A stretch of DNA of 64,000 nt from Litsea cubeba (Eukaryota; Streptophyta; Magnoliopsida; Laurales; Lauraceae), in the NCBI GenBank assembly GCA_012931725.1, contig CM022948.1, positions 73,788,552 to 73,852,551 on the forward strand, written 5' to 3'. Each line of letters opens with the position of its first letter. Within the stretch, counting starts at the first letter, position 1. The notes beneath the pieces were generated by a model that was not told where the DNA came from, ran no database searches, and saw only the letters and a list, made by a program, of their open reading frames with translations. Shown one piece after another: positions 1-10,728 of the stretch. The translations under genes were made by a program, and so were the position numbers.

Positions 1-1077
1 TTATACAAACGTGCATCAAAAAAATATGGAGCAGTTTCTAATACAAGATGTGGGAGCAAATCCATACCTTACGTCAACAATTATATACACAAAATAGCTT
101 TATGGGCTGAGTGACGAATGATGTGGCTGGGTTTATTATTTATTTAAATATGTCAAGAGTCCTCCAAGTGGCAACAGTCCATAGATTTGGTTAAGGTGGC
201 CAATTTCCAATAAATAAGGGAGAACGGATTTCTGAAAAAAATACAGTTAAAAGCCCTCATTATTGTTTTTAAGGCCAGATGTTTCATGTAACTGTATACC
301 ATAAATTCCTGCTATTTAATTTATATATATTTTATGTAAATAAAGAGGCACATCAAAATATTTTTAAAAAGGTGAGCAGCGTAGGACATAAGGTTGAGCA
401 TTATCAGGCAACAACATAGAAGGGGATTTTACTTTTCTAGCTTTTGAATTATAGTACCGTAACGATTGGATATTCATTTTCCAACTTTGCTTGATTCGAT
501 TTCTTTAAAGTATGTATCTCCTTGTAATTTACTCATAAATGATCCAGTAACTTGTGGAGCTCAGAATTTTACCTTGGCTTCATCCTATGTGGGTCTCCTA
601 TGAATTGCGATCAGTCTCTCATGCACTCTATGAATTAACACCGGTCTTTCAAAGAAAAAACTTCATCATAAACTAATTTACCTAGATTTTGAACGGAGAA
701 ATAAAATTCATATAGCTGATCTCAATAAGGTTGGAAAAACTTTGATGATGATGATCTGTAATTAAATTTCAGTCCATATCCCTCACTAATAATCAAGTCT
801 AAGTCTAGTCAAGCCCCATCCAAATATCTATAAACTCAAATGTATAATATTATATCCTTCAATTGTTGTTAAGTTGGTTAAGGACATAGTGTATAAGTAG
901 AAGGTGTTTCTGTGGCGATATCATCAAAATATGAAAAAAAGAAAAATGTACTGGGCTGGACCTTGAGGATCCGGACTCATCAAGCTCAATAGCAACCTGT
1001 CTTCAGAAGGATTCATACACTGAGAAAAGCCATCCATCGGACGACCAAGGAAGAGAGCAGAAATTGCAGAAGCAACA
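1..1077. other. Intergenic / 5' flank of the cyclophilin gene
   Basis: AT-rich non-coding sequence. I see no gene, SINE head or tandem array here. The last ~150 bases are probably promoter and 5' UTR of the cyclophilin gene starting at 1078; no TATA box can be assigned with confidence. Confidence 0.5.
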
Positions 1078-4000
1078 ATGCAGCGAAAGTTTCTTCTTTT
1101 ATTGCCAGTCGTTGCCTTCCTAGTTCTCGCATTCTTCATCACTCACCGAGTAGATCCTCCCACTCTCTTCTATAATTTCCCCCATTTTTCTTCAAATCTC
1201 GCATCTATATCCAATAAAAATTTGATTTTTCTCTCTTAATTGATTTGGGTAGTTTTGTTTGAGTGTTTGGAAGTGATGAGGAGCTGTTCTTCTTCTGCAT
1301 TGGTTGAAAAGATTATCGGGGTTTTCTAGATATGGTCATCTGTTGGAGAAATTGGATATGATCTTTTACATTTTGGGGTTTTTCGTTTTCCTCTTAATTT
1401 GGGCACTCTTATTGGAGAGATCCAAGAAGCCCAAAATTATGATGAATGGACTTTTGTTTCTGCATTGGTGGAAAATGGTTATTGGGTTTCTTGTAGGGAA
1501 AGCAGAAGTTAATTTAGAAGTGGTTCCAAGGAACTTTTTTTATGGAATCCAAACCTATACAAACCCACTACTTGTATAGATTTAGGTATCCTTAACTTGG
1601 CATTGGTTGTTATGGAGCTTTTATGTTGTGTCCGTCTGGATAGAAACTACATGGAGACTTCCTACACTACATATCCTTTGTCAAGAATTTGATCGACTCT
1701 GCAGTGGAATTGTCATGCTTGACTAGAGTTCTTTATTGATAGACAAACTCCAGTTTGGTGTAAAGAATGAAAGTAAATTGCAGTAGAAAGAACATCTAGA
1801 AATATAGGCAGCCTATTGCCTACACATGAAAGTTTGTAATTTTGCTTCTTAATGTTATATTGTGATGTACAATGAAAGGTTTCAGACTTTGGAATATGGT
1901 CACCTAATTGGCTTTGGAACTGGTTTGAGCTAAAGTTCTGCCTAATTTGGTGAAATAACCATTTCAATCATACTGCACGACGTGCTTCTTCATATTTTTA
2001 GGGTTCCATCTATTTAGGCAAGCACATCAGTTCTTTTGTATTAATATGCAATTTTCAAAGCTTTTGGGCAATGTATACCTGATCATAAGTAATTCGAATC
2101 ACTCTTCATTGTAAGGAATTCCTGTAACTAAAAGTAATCACAAGAGTGCTTTAGTTATCCTGCTATTCATAAACTGATCAAAGTTCACATGTAAGCTATG
2201 AGCTACCCAATATGCATTGAGAAGCTGATAATAATATTTTAGTGAAAAATGATAATCAATGGTTTTCATCAGCTTACTCTCATTACTGTTAAAAAAAAAA
2301 AAAAAAACTCTCGACTCTCATTGGTTTTCATTTCTCTGTGGTTTGCTTCTTTTATTTTCATCTCCATTTTTAAATCTAATTGGAAGCTTCTGATGCCCTG
2401 CTTTGAGTGCTTTCACTTCTGACCACTATTCTGTCTCGTGATTTTGATCTTAGGATGAAAACAAGATGGAAGAAGTGCCCGAAGTTACTCATAGAGTCTT
2501 CTTGGATGTAGATATTGATGGCCAGCACGCAGGTGTAGAATTTTGTCTGTAGATATAAATTTGTGCTATAACATTAAAAAAAGGCATAAATAAGTGCTAT
2601 TATGAGGAATTGCAAGAAAATTGCAAACAAGATGTGATTTGAGGTGAGTAAAACCCATTTTGCAGCAATTTCCTTGGAAATTGGAACACCCTGGAACAAC
2701 GAGGAGAGAGAAAGTGGGGACTAAATACAAAAGCAATGCAATAAATTTCTGAAGGAAAACCTGTAGTTGGAGTCTCTTATTGTTGATTCTTTCTACTCTC
2801 TCATGATGCTTTTAGTTTTATGTGGGTCTTGCTTCATAGCAGTGAAGATATCGTTTGAGATGCCTTGGGATACGATTTGGCAATGTAGCTGTATCATATT
2901 TCATGATGTGTCAAATGATTACCATGTCTAGTACAAGATGCGATTTTATTCTAGTGTTTTGAATTTATTCCTCACTTGTGATTTGCATTTGAATATTTGC
3001 AGGTAGAATTGTCATTGGATTGTATGGGCAGGTGCTACCAAAAACTGTTGGTATGCTCAGATCTTTGGTCCAGCTACTTGTAATGCTATTAGTTTATGAC
3101 TAGCTACTTTTAATACTATGATATTGATGCTATTCAGATATGGCAGTTTTCACCCCTCTCAAAGATGTCGATAACAATTGTTGTCCTTTGTTTTCATGCA
3201 ACACAATTCCATTTCCTTACCATGTGACACTATAATGGCTTCATAATTTCGTAGTCAACCTGGTTACCCTTAAAACATGGCCTTCTTTATGTAAGAGGGT
3301 GACTTGTGTAACTCGCAAATCAAGTGGAGGACAACTTATATATATATATATATATTCTATGCTGTTTTTCTCATGTGTTTACCTGTAATTGTATTATTGG
3401 CTAATGGCTTAATATCTCTGGTTTTGCAGAAAACTTCAGAGCTCTTTGCACAGGTACTTTGAGGCTTATTTTGCTGGTTATTTAACTACTAGAACTCATC
3501 TCATTAGTAATGTATGATGACGCACATGAGTGGACAAATTATGGTCCATGCAGTGGTCTCAGATGCTTTAATCCATTGTTCTATTCACCTTGGCTTCCTT
3601 AGACATAGCCTCTCTTTGGATGGTCCTTTGTGCAAACATTGTGTGAGCATTCCATGGCGCTTCGTTGCCTTATCTTGGCCCATTTGATCATCAGGTAGAG
3701 GATTGGCATCAAGTTGATAGATTGCTATAAATACTTTGCAAACCAAACTGGGCCTACTTTTGAGAGGTGGTACTCTACCTTCCTTGCATTGTCAGGAATT
3801 GGTAATAAAAAATGGTGATGATGTGTTTTAACTATTAGTTATGGGTTATATTTTTTGGAGCATTTCTGAGTGTCTGACATTATATGTTATTTTGGACCAT
3901 CTTTTGTGCTTTTTCTGAAATGCTCTATTTGTATGTGATCTTGAACTTTTGGCTATCCTTGATTGCTACTGCAATCATAGTTGAAATTTAGATGACTGCT

Positions 4001-5490
4001 ATGAAAAAAGCACAATTGGAAGGTGCTCATTGTCCGGACAACTAGGCTGTGGATTCAAGCCATATTACCAATAAAAGAAAAATGTCAGTTTTTATTTTTA
4101 TTTTTTTACGAGGATGGTTTCCCTGTGGCATGTAACCTGACAAAAAAATGTCAGATTTGCCACCATCTAAATTGGCTTTTTGCAATTGCAGGGGAAATGG
4201 GCAAGGGCGTCAGTGGACAGAGTCTACACTATAAGGGAACACCATTTCATCGTATAATTTCTGGTTTCATGATCCAGGGTGGAGATACTGTTTATGGGGA
4301 TGGGAGAGGAAGTGATTCCATTTACGGTGGCACCTTCCACGACGAGAATCTAAAGATAAAACATTCACATGCAGGTATTTTGATGTTCTTTTCCTTACAA
4401 TTTTGTTCTTTTGTAACTGTAGTGCACTATAGGTTGCATCTCACTTTTTCTTTTTCTCTTTTCACTTTGCACACTAATTCACGAATTGTATATTTTTTAG
4501 AGTGGTGTGTACCAAAACACAAGCCTGCCTGATTTCAAGTTGGGTTGGGTTTTTAGGCATTCAACTATGGTATTGAGTTACTTAAATCCACGCACTAACT
4601 GATCTCAATTTGCGGTAAACAAATGGGACTTTTGTTGTCCCCAAGCTGTAACTCAGCTGGTAAGGAAAGGGTGTGAGCGAGAGTGCATGGTTCAAGTTCC
4701 CTATGCAGAAAAAAAAAAAAAAAAAGAAAGAAATGTTTGTGAATTTTCTTCTATATACATGCCCAAACCATATCAAACAAGATTTTTTTTCCTCTTTTAT
4801 TGGATTTTTTTTTTGTTGAAATACATTATTAGTCGCATTATTTATTTGCTACCTTGTATAGCACAGCAATTCATGAACTATATAATATATTTATTTGACG
4901 TTGTGTCCTAAAACACAAAGTTGAGCATACGTGACCTGGCTTGGCTCGACGTCATGTCAAGTTGGGTTTTTGGGTGTTCCAAAGGTTTTGAGCACTTAAA
5001 TCTTTGCACCATCTCATCCCCAATGTGTGCTAAATAAATGGAACTGTTTGTGATGGTATCAGTCAGGGCCCAATATTTTGCAACATTGCAGCTTGAAATT
5101 GCATCCCTTTTGTTAAAAACAAACGTGGTAGTCCTCATGTCTCTCAGCTTGTTCGATGTCTCTGCATTCAGGTGTTGTTTCAATGGTAAACTCAGGACCC
5201 AATTCCAATGGTTCCCAATTTTTCATTACCACAGTCAAGGCTAGCTGGTAAGCCACAAATCAAACATAGCAGCACCAAAATCATTCGAAATGCAACCTTC
5301 ATCTTATGCATGTACATGTATTTTTAGGCTAGACAGAGAGCATGTTGTCTTTGGCAAAGTTATTCAAGGGATGGACACTGTCTATGCAATAGAAGGTGGA
5401 GCTGGGACTTACAATGGAAAACCCCGGAAAAAAGTCCTCATTGTGGAGTCAGGTGAGATACCGATGAGCAGATGGAGCGAGGACAGTTAA
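1078..5490 (+). CDS. CYP21-1: Peptidyl-prolyl cis-trans isomerase, membrane-anchored cyclophilin (CYP21-1 type)
   Basis: Seven exons join in frame: 1078-1149, 2454-2532, 3003-3050, 3430-3453, 4192-4374, 5172-5247, 5328-5490 (645 nt, 214 aa); all introns are GT-AG. The enzyme catalyses proline cis-trans isomerisation to help protein folding. Exon 1 encodes a positively charged start and a hydrophobic segment (about residues 5-21), which acts as signal peptide or signal anchor and suggests the ER/Golgi lumen. Catalytic-core residues are visible: FHRIISGFMIQGGD (Arg, Phe, Met, Gln of the active site), GSQFFITT, and WLDREH with the Trp and His of the cyclosporin-binding pocket. The GAGTYNGKPRKKV C-terminus matches plant CYP21-1 as I remember it. 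One oddity is SMVNSG, where most cyclophilins have SMANAG or SMANSG. The long last-but-two intron carries a SINE and a degenerate repeat. The ATG was chosen because it begins the hydrophobic leader and the exon 1 donor keeps phase 0. Confidence 0.9.
4503..5060. repeat. Degenerate ~150-bp direct repeat in cyclophilin intron 5
   Basis: Two diverged copies, about 4503-4636 and 4897-5055, share an ordered series of short words: AAAACACAA, TCAAGTTGGGT, TTGAG, ACTTAAATC, then ATCTCA and AAATGGAACT-like ends. A SINE-like insertion and AT-rich spacer lie between them. It is probably an old transposon fragment or a local duplication; no terminal structure is visible. Confidence 0.5.
4637..4730 (+). 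mobile_element. tRNA-derived SINE / retro-tRNA with A-tail
   Basis: A ~70-nt tRNA-like segment has a box A-like string (TGTAACTCAGCTGG) and a good box B (GGTTCAAGTTCC). It is followed directly by an 18-nt A-rich tail. The length and tail fit a short tRNA-derived SINE or retroposed tRNA copy. A functional tRNA is unlikely because acceptor-stem pairing is not apparent. Confidence 0.6.
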
Positions 5491-6424
5491 CTCATTGATA
5501 CCACTTTGAAATTGTAAAACGCCGAAGTAGCTGACCTAAGGTAGCGATGTCAATGTGGCTGAGATACAGAGACACATGAACTTGAAAATTGGCAATTTGC
5601 ATTGTACACATATTTTAATGACATTGTTTTCAGGCAAGTTTTGTTTCGCCCTGGTTGAACAAAGGACTTATATTTGTTCAGTTAACCACATGAATGTACT
5701 TGTTTGTTGCAACTACGTGCTCAGGCAGTCGTAAAATCACCACTCTGGACTATTGAATAATTCATCTTAGCCACCTTTAAGTTGCTTGTTTACTTTAGCC
5801 ACCCCAAAACTTGCTGTTACAAGTATTTGGATGTGCCTTGATCAGCAACAGAAACTCATACTGTAAAAGTAAGTCTAGCTTCTCTTTTCTAGCAAATTCA
5901 TCAATAAACATGATCGTGGGCCAATGAAGGGAGCAGTCGAGACCCTTGCAGATTACGACTTAGGTCCATACTATGCAGCCCGTTTTCTTTTGATCGTCTC
6001 TGATAAGTGATAAGGCTAGGCGGCTATATACATCTGGGACTTTTAAGTCCATACTAAGTCCGGGACCCATTCCTCAGGCCTAAAAGGCCAAGTCTTACTA
6101 AGGGCAAAAATGTAGCAGTGCAACACTAGTCATGGGATTTTATAATTTGGTCCGGATAGGATTTTATGCCCCAAATGTAGTTTCTTAATTAACCAACAAG
6201 TGGTAGCTCAGTTGGCCCAGAACTCCTCCCTGTAGTTTTTTAATTTTATAACAATACGACTTATAAGATGTACTCAATCTTAGGATAAGGTAATCAATGC
6301 ATCTGACCTTTCTAAGAAATTTGGACCGCATGATCTCTGGTAGAAGCAACATGGTACTTGCGTCAGTTGCTAGAATTTTACATGAGTTTTGTATGTGTAG
6401 GTGCAGAAAATAATGACCCACAAT
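5491..6424. other. Intergenic, 3' of the cyclophilin gene
   Basis: Probably 3' UTR for the first ~200 bases, then non-coding DNA. An isolated box A-like string (GGTAGCTCAGTTGG, near 6201) may be a SINE relic, but no box B follows. I see no gene. Confidence 0.5.
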
Positions 6425-7270
6425 AACTGGGGTGCCTTAGAGGACTTATCCAAGGTGATGAAGATTAGGTTCCGCCCGAAAGCCTGAAAGGGAAGAGCAA
6501 ACGGTCAGAGGACCCTGGCCTGGGCGGCGCAAGGCTCTCCGATGCCAAAGTCAGTGAATGAACTGGAACAGAGGAAGGAGAGGAAGAAGAGAGACAGAGT
6601 AACGGCCCTTTCTGTTGGATTGTGCATACCTTGCATGTGGAATGAGGCTCTATTTATAGAGGCTTGGGTCGTATCTTTGGATGATATCTTGGCGCGGGTC
6701 CCATGACTCGACTGGAAGTCATGATCAGCCTACAAATTAATTAATGCAGTCCAATCCAGCCCGCTTTGCATTTAATGCCGATCGGATCAGCCCACATCGC
6801 ATTAAATGTGCGTCTTGTTGGGCCAGATCGTGTTGGACGCCTTTGGCGGTAGGGGTACCATCGGATCCGCCCTCGGGCCTCGCCTTGATTTGGCTTCAGC
6901 CGCTGGATGCCGCCCTGTCAGGGATCTGGTGAAGATTGTGAACGGCTGGATGTCGCATCTGTCTCACTGGCTCGCGCCCCTGTTCCTCCACGTGTGTGAT
7001 GACGTGGGGGGCGAAGGGCGCGAGTGGAGATTCTTTCCTGCTTCGGCTCCTTCGGCCGAGGCGGAGCTTTCAGCCGAGGTGGGCACCTGGGGCAGCCGAG
7101 CTCGGCGCTAGCGGCCCGGACCTGCTTGACTTCGGCCGGGGCCCCTGTCCCGGTAGCCGAGGTGAGTCTGGTGCCACGTGGGCGGCACGCGGATGGCACG
7201 TGAGAACGCTTAGTTTCATCTGATGGCTGTGATTAACGTAACCCTGGAGCTCTGGAAATCTCCCCACACA
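6425..7270 (-). repeat. LTR of the Tat fragment
   Basis: On the minus strand the LTR starts TGTGTGGGGA at 7270. It has a TATA-like CTATAAATAG-type box (plus-strand CTATTTATAG near 6650) and the conserved GCGCAAGGCTCTCCGATG block found in the other Tat LTRs here. The expected CTTACA end is not recognisable. Confidence 0.65.
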
Positions 7271-7778
7271 ATTGCCCCCTAGCTTTTGACCTCAAGCGTC
7301 CTAGCCTTTAGTGGTCGAAAGCTAGAAAATCTGTCTGGGGATGCGGCGATCATTGCCTGGTGTCGCTTCAACTTTTCTGAAGCAATAAATGCTCTGTCCT
7401 GCCCGCTCTGAGAAGCGAACCGACGGCTACACGTGTAGCTCCTCTACTGATTGCGTTGTCTCATTGATGGAATGGGCGCGGATCGCGAAATCCGTCCCTT
7501 CGAATTCGAAAGTGGCGCGCAACGAGGGTTCCCTTTCCATAAATAGGGTCGTCTTCTTTCTTTCTTGTTTCTGATTTCTTTTTGCCTTCGCCTTCACCTT
7601 CGATTTCTGCTTCGCTGCTCGAGATCTGTCTAGCGAGGACGACCGTAGGACACGCCCGGACCTGTCCCTGACCTGCCCTTTCTTCTCTGTAAGTAACTTC
7701 GTGCCTCTGTCTGGTTTTTCCTTTTCTTAGGGTTTCTCGATTTCCAGGGTTTAACTCCGCCGTTTCCCCTCTTTAGAC

Positions 7779-9021
7779 ATGGGCACCCCTAAGTTTTGGT
7801 TAGATACTGACGAGGGCATAGCTAGGTTTAGGGCCACTTACAGTATCCCGGAGGGAGTCCGTCTCAAGCCGGCGGATCCCATTGACTATGCCGCGCGTCG
7901 CTTTTCCGGCGGCTGGATGCCGTTCCCTCTGATCTCTGTGATCGAGGGCGGGGTCAGATTCCCTCTGCACCCCCTGCTTAGGGCTTGCCTTAGCGCCTGG
8001 TCTATTACCCCGTGCCAGCTGATGCCCAATGGCTACAAAGTCATCATGGGCACGGCGAAGCTGAACGAGATCTTGGGGACCAACCTGGGTGTCCATGACA
8101 TCGAGGACGCCTATGATATCTGCAAGACTGGGGAAGGAAAGTACTATCTCCGGGTGAAGCAGCAACGAAGAGGCTTCGTCCTGGCCTTGGAGGATTCTAG
8201 TAAGAACGCCGAGGAAGATCTCTTCTGTGTGTCGGGGGACTGGGAATTCGGCGCCGGCGAGAGCAGGAGGCTGATGGTCCCTCGTCACCCCGGGACTGTC
8301 CCAAGTAAACACTGCTTCTTTTCCCCTTTTGTTTTGCTTGATTTTGACAATGCCGAGCTGACACTCTTATTGTTTGTGGTGCAGAACTGGGTGCGAGGCG
8401 ACGCCGGGCTGCGAGCGAAGGCTGGAGGAGGAACGTTGACGACATCAACAAGGTCGAAAGATACAAGGGGCACGAGACCAGATCGGCCTGGAAACTGCTA
8501 GGGTATACGCCGAGGTACCGTGGCCACTATAGGAGAATCGGAGCAGCCCCGGAGGACGAGGTGCAACCTGATCGTCCTGCTGTTACCGTTGCCGTGCCTG
8601 CCGGGATCCCTTTGAACGACCCTATCGCGAGCCGAGCTGCGTCCGACGCCGAGGCATCCACCTCTAGTTCGGAACCGCCGAATCTGACGGAGGTAGTGGA
8701 CGCCTATTCGTCCGGCTGGGAAGAAGGAATGGAGGGAGGTTCAAGGGCGCCCGGTGTCAAAGATCTGGCGGCCAAGTTCAGGCAGAGATCTTCTTCCTCC
8801 GCGATACCATCGTCCGCCAGCACCCGCGCGCCTTCGGGCTCGGGGGGTGTCAGCGCCACTTCTGCTCCTGCCCCTCCTCCGAGCGAGGGAGTGCGGCGAC
8901 GCTCGCCGGATCGCCCGAGGGAGGGGTCCCTGCCCAGGAAGAAGTCCAAGGTGGGGGAGAAGGACTCGGGGGCTGAACAGCCTCCGAAGGCTAAAACTCC
9001 TGTGCGGGCCCCCAGAGTCAA
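7779..9021 (+). pseudogene. Antisense ORF of the Tat element, 'putative gypsy-type transposon' domain, 3'-truncated
   Basis: It starts with an ATG at 7779. Exon 1 runs to 8304 and a GT-AG intron leads to exon 2 at 8385, in frame to about 9021. Residues 1-170 match the homologous ORF at 34805: the shared strings GGWMPFPL, IEGGVRFPL, CQLMPN and GVHDIEDAYDICK are easy to see. Exon 2 keeps the WKLLGY.PRYRG motif and then becomes Ser/Pro/Arg-rich. The coiled-coil exon found in the full copy is missing because the SINE complex follows. The domain resembles the plant family once called Transposase_28 (PF04195); its function is unknown. The ORF is antisense to the element's LTR. Confidence 0.7.
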
Positions 9022-9430
9022 GGTAGCTCAAGTGGTACCAGGATGCTTCCCAAAACACCTTTATCACGAGGTTTCGGGTTCGAGTCCTGGGGAGGCCTTT
9101 TTGTAGGGAATCTGTGCTCTCAGTGGGCTGGGCCCCCCACAGGATGTGTGACCACAATCCGGGCTCATTTGTATACACTTCGGGGCGCTTACCGCTGGGT
9201 GCCCTTAATCATGCGTTTGGCTCCGTAGAGTGGCCTCCCCAGGACTCGAACCCGAAACCTCGTGATAAAGGTGTTTTGGGAAGCATCCTGGTACCACTTG
9301 AGCTACTCTACGGAGCCAAACGCATGATTAAGGGCACCCAGCGGTAAGCCCCCCAAAGTGTATACAAATGAGCCCGGATTGTGGTCACACATCCTGTGGG
9401 GGGGCCAGCCCACTGAGAGCACAGATCCCC
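9022..9430. mobile_element. Compound inverted SINE (head-body-head'-body')
   Basis: A forward unit has a tRNA-like head (about 9022-9105; box A TAGCTCAAGTGG, perfect box B GGTTCGAGTCC) followed by a ~120-bp body (9106-9228). Immediately after come the reverse complements of the head (9229-9300) and then of the body (9301-9430). The inverted half is therefore head'-body' rather than the body'-head' of a simple palindrome. It behaves as one SINE fused to the reverse complement of a body-head piece from a tandem dimer. Copies are almost identical. Confidence 0.75.
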
Positions 9431-10461
9431 TACAGTATGCAACCCCCAAATCATTTGAAAATTTAAAAATTCTTTGGATGACATGTGTAAAACCAACAAT
9501 GTCCATGGAATGGATTTTCTGTGGTGAACCTTCGGTTAGGGGTTTTCATGGATTGAAGTCAGACCAGGGCCACCAGGCTCTAGAGAGAGTGAGAAACAAA
9601 GGTCCATATTCAGCCCAAGCTCAACATGGCCTAAAGTACTAAGCCCGAGCCTGCCCATTTAGTCAACTGGGTCAAACCTGGCTTTTCTATCACTTGCTCA
9701 AGCTTTTATCAACTACAAGAACTACTTGTTCGAACCAGACCAGGGCAGGCCAGGCCAGGCTTCAGACTTCCTATCATTTGATCTACAGTGAAGCAAAGAT
9801 GATTTAAGTCCCTCCAACCAAACCAATCACTTCCCATAAAATGCAAAAAGAACTATGACGGTGATGATTTAATCATTTCTCATCAGCACTATTTAGTCAT
9901 TCACTTTTGATCAAGGTCATATTTAGGTCTACTGTTTGGATTGAATACGGTGTTACCCCATGCTGTGCATAATATTGAGATGGTAACTCGTATAGTGCTT
10001 GAAATGGTAACAAGTCCACAAATTAGTTTAACCCAATGTCGGGTTTATTCATGGTAGGATTTTTTAAGTTAGTATATTTCCATTCATACTTGTTGTAATC
10101 TATTTTCCCCAGCATGTGTAAGATAATCACACTGCACTTGATGTCCATGGAATAAAACCCCAACCTGGATATGGTGGATAAGGAAGAAAATAATTGCATG
10201 GTTCTCACATTAGCTGAGGGCCTGAGGCCCAATCTCAGTTATGCATTTATCCCACAAAAATATCAGATTCACAATAAGGGTTGCACCCTAACACATTATA
10301 GAAGTACAATAATACAAACTTTATATGAAATGAAAAAGATGTATGGTCAAACACATCTAATTTCATTTAAGTTCAAAAAGAATGGTTAAAAAATGTCCAA
10401 AAAAAAAAAAATTTACCTCACTTTTTTCTACAAAACCCCGGTTGAAACAAAAAAAAAGAAG
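9431..10461. other. Intergenic, 3' of RPC7
   Basis: Non-coding AT-rich sequence; the last part is probably RPC7 3' UTR. I see no gene or clear transposon boundary. Confidence 0.5.
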
Positions 10462-10674
10462 CTATTCATCGTATGCCGGCCCATCTGCAATATAAAATAA
10501 CAAATCAGCACATACTGAAAGACATTTATTGATATGATTTTAAAACAGAATCCAACAATATGAAAGTGGAAATGATGACAGAAGCAAGAGCATACCGTCA
10601 TCCTCTTCCATGTTCAAATCATCCTCGTCATCATCAAAATCCAAGTTCTGCACAAGTCATGAAAGAAACAGACC

Positions 10675-10728
<54 letters not shown>

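Larger units (their letters stand above)
6425..9021 (-). mobile_element. Truncated Ty3/Gypsy Tat-group retrotransposon (3' LTR plus antisense ORF)
   Basis: The fragment holds one LTR (about 6425-7270, sense on the minus strand) and the adjacent antisense ORF region up to about 9021, where a SINE complex begins. It is a different subfamily from the large element at 32611-49483: the layout, LTR landmarks (the motif GTCAGAGGACCCTGG, an LTR end CCCCACACA followed by ATTGCCCCC) and ORF are shared, but the sequence is clearly diverged. No gag or pol remains. The left LTR edge is eroded, so that coordinate is approximate. Confidence 0.7.

Noticed and set aside
4023..4532. 169-aa open frame as an independent gene
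   Set aside because: It is cyclophilin exon 5 with intron sequence read through on both sides.
6195..6235. tRNA gene at a box A-like string
   Set aside because: No box B, no cloverleaf; at best a SINE relic.
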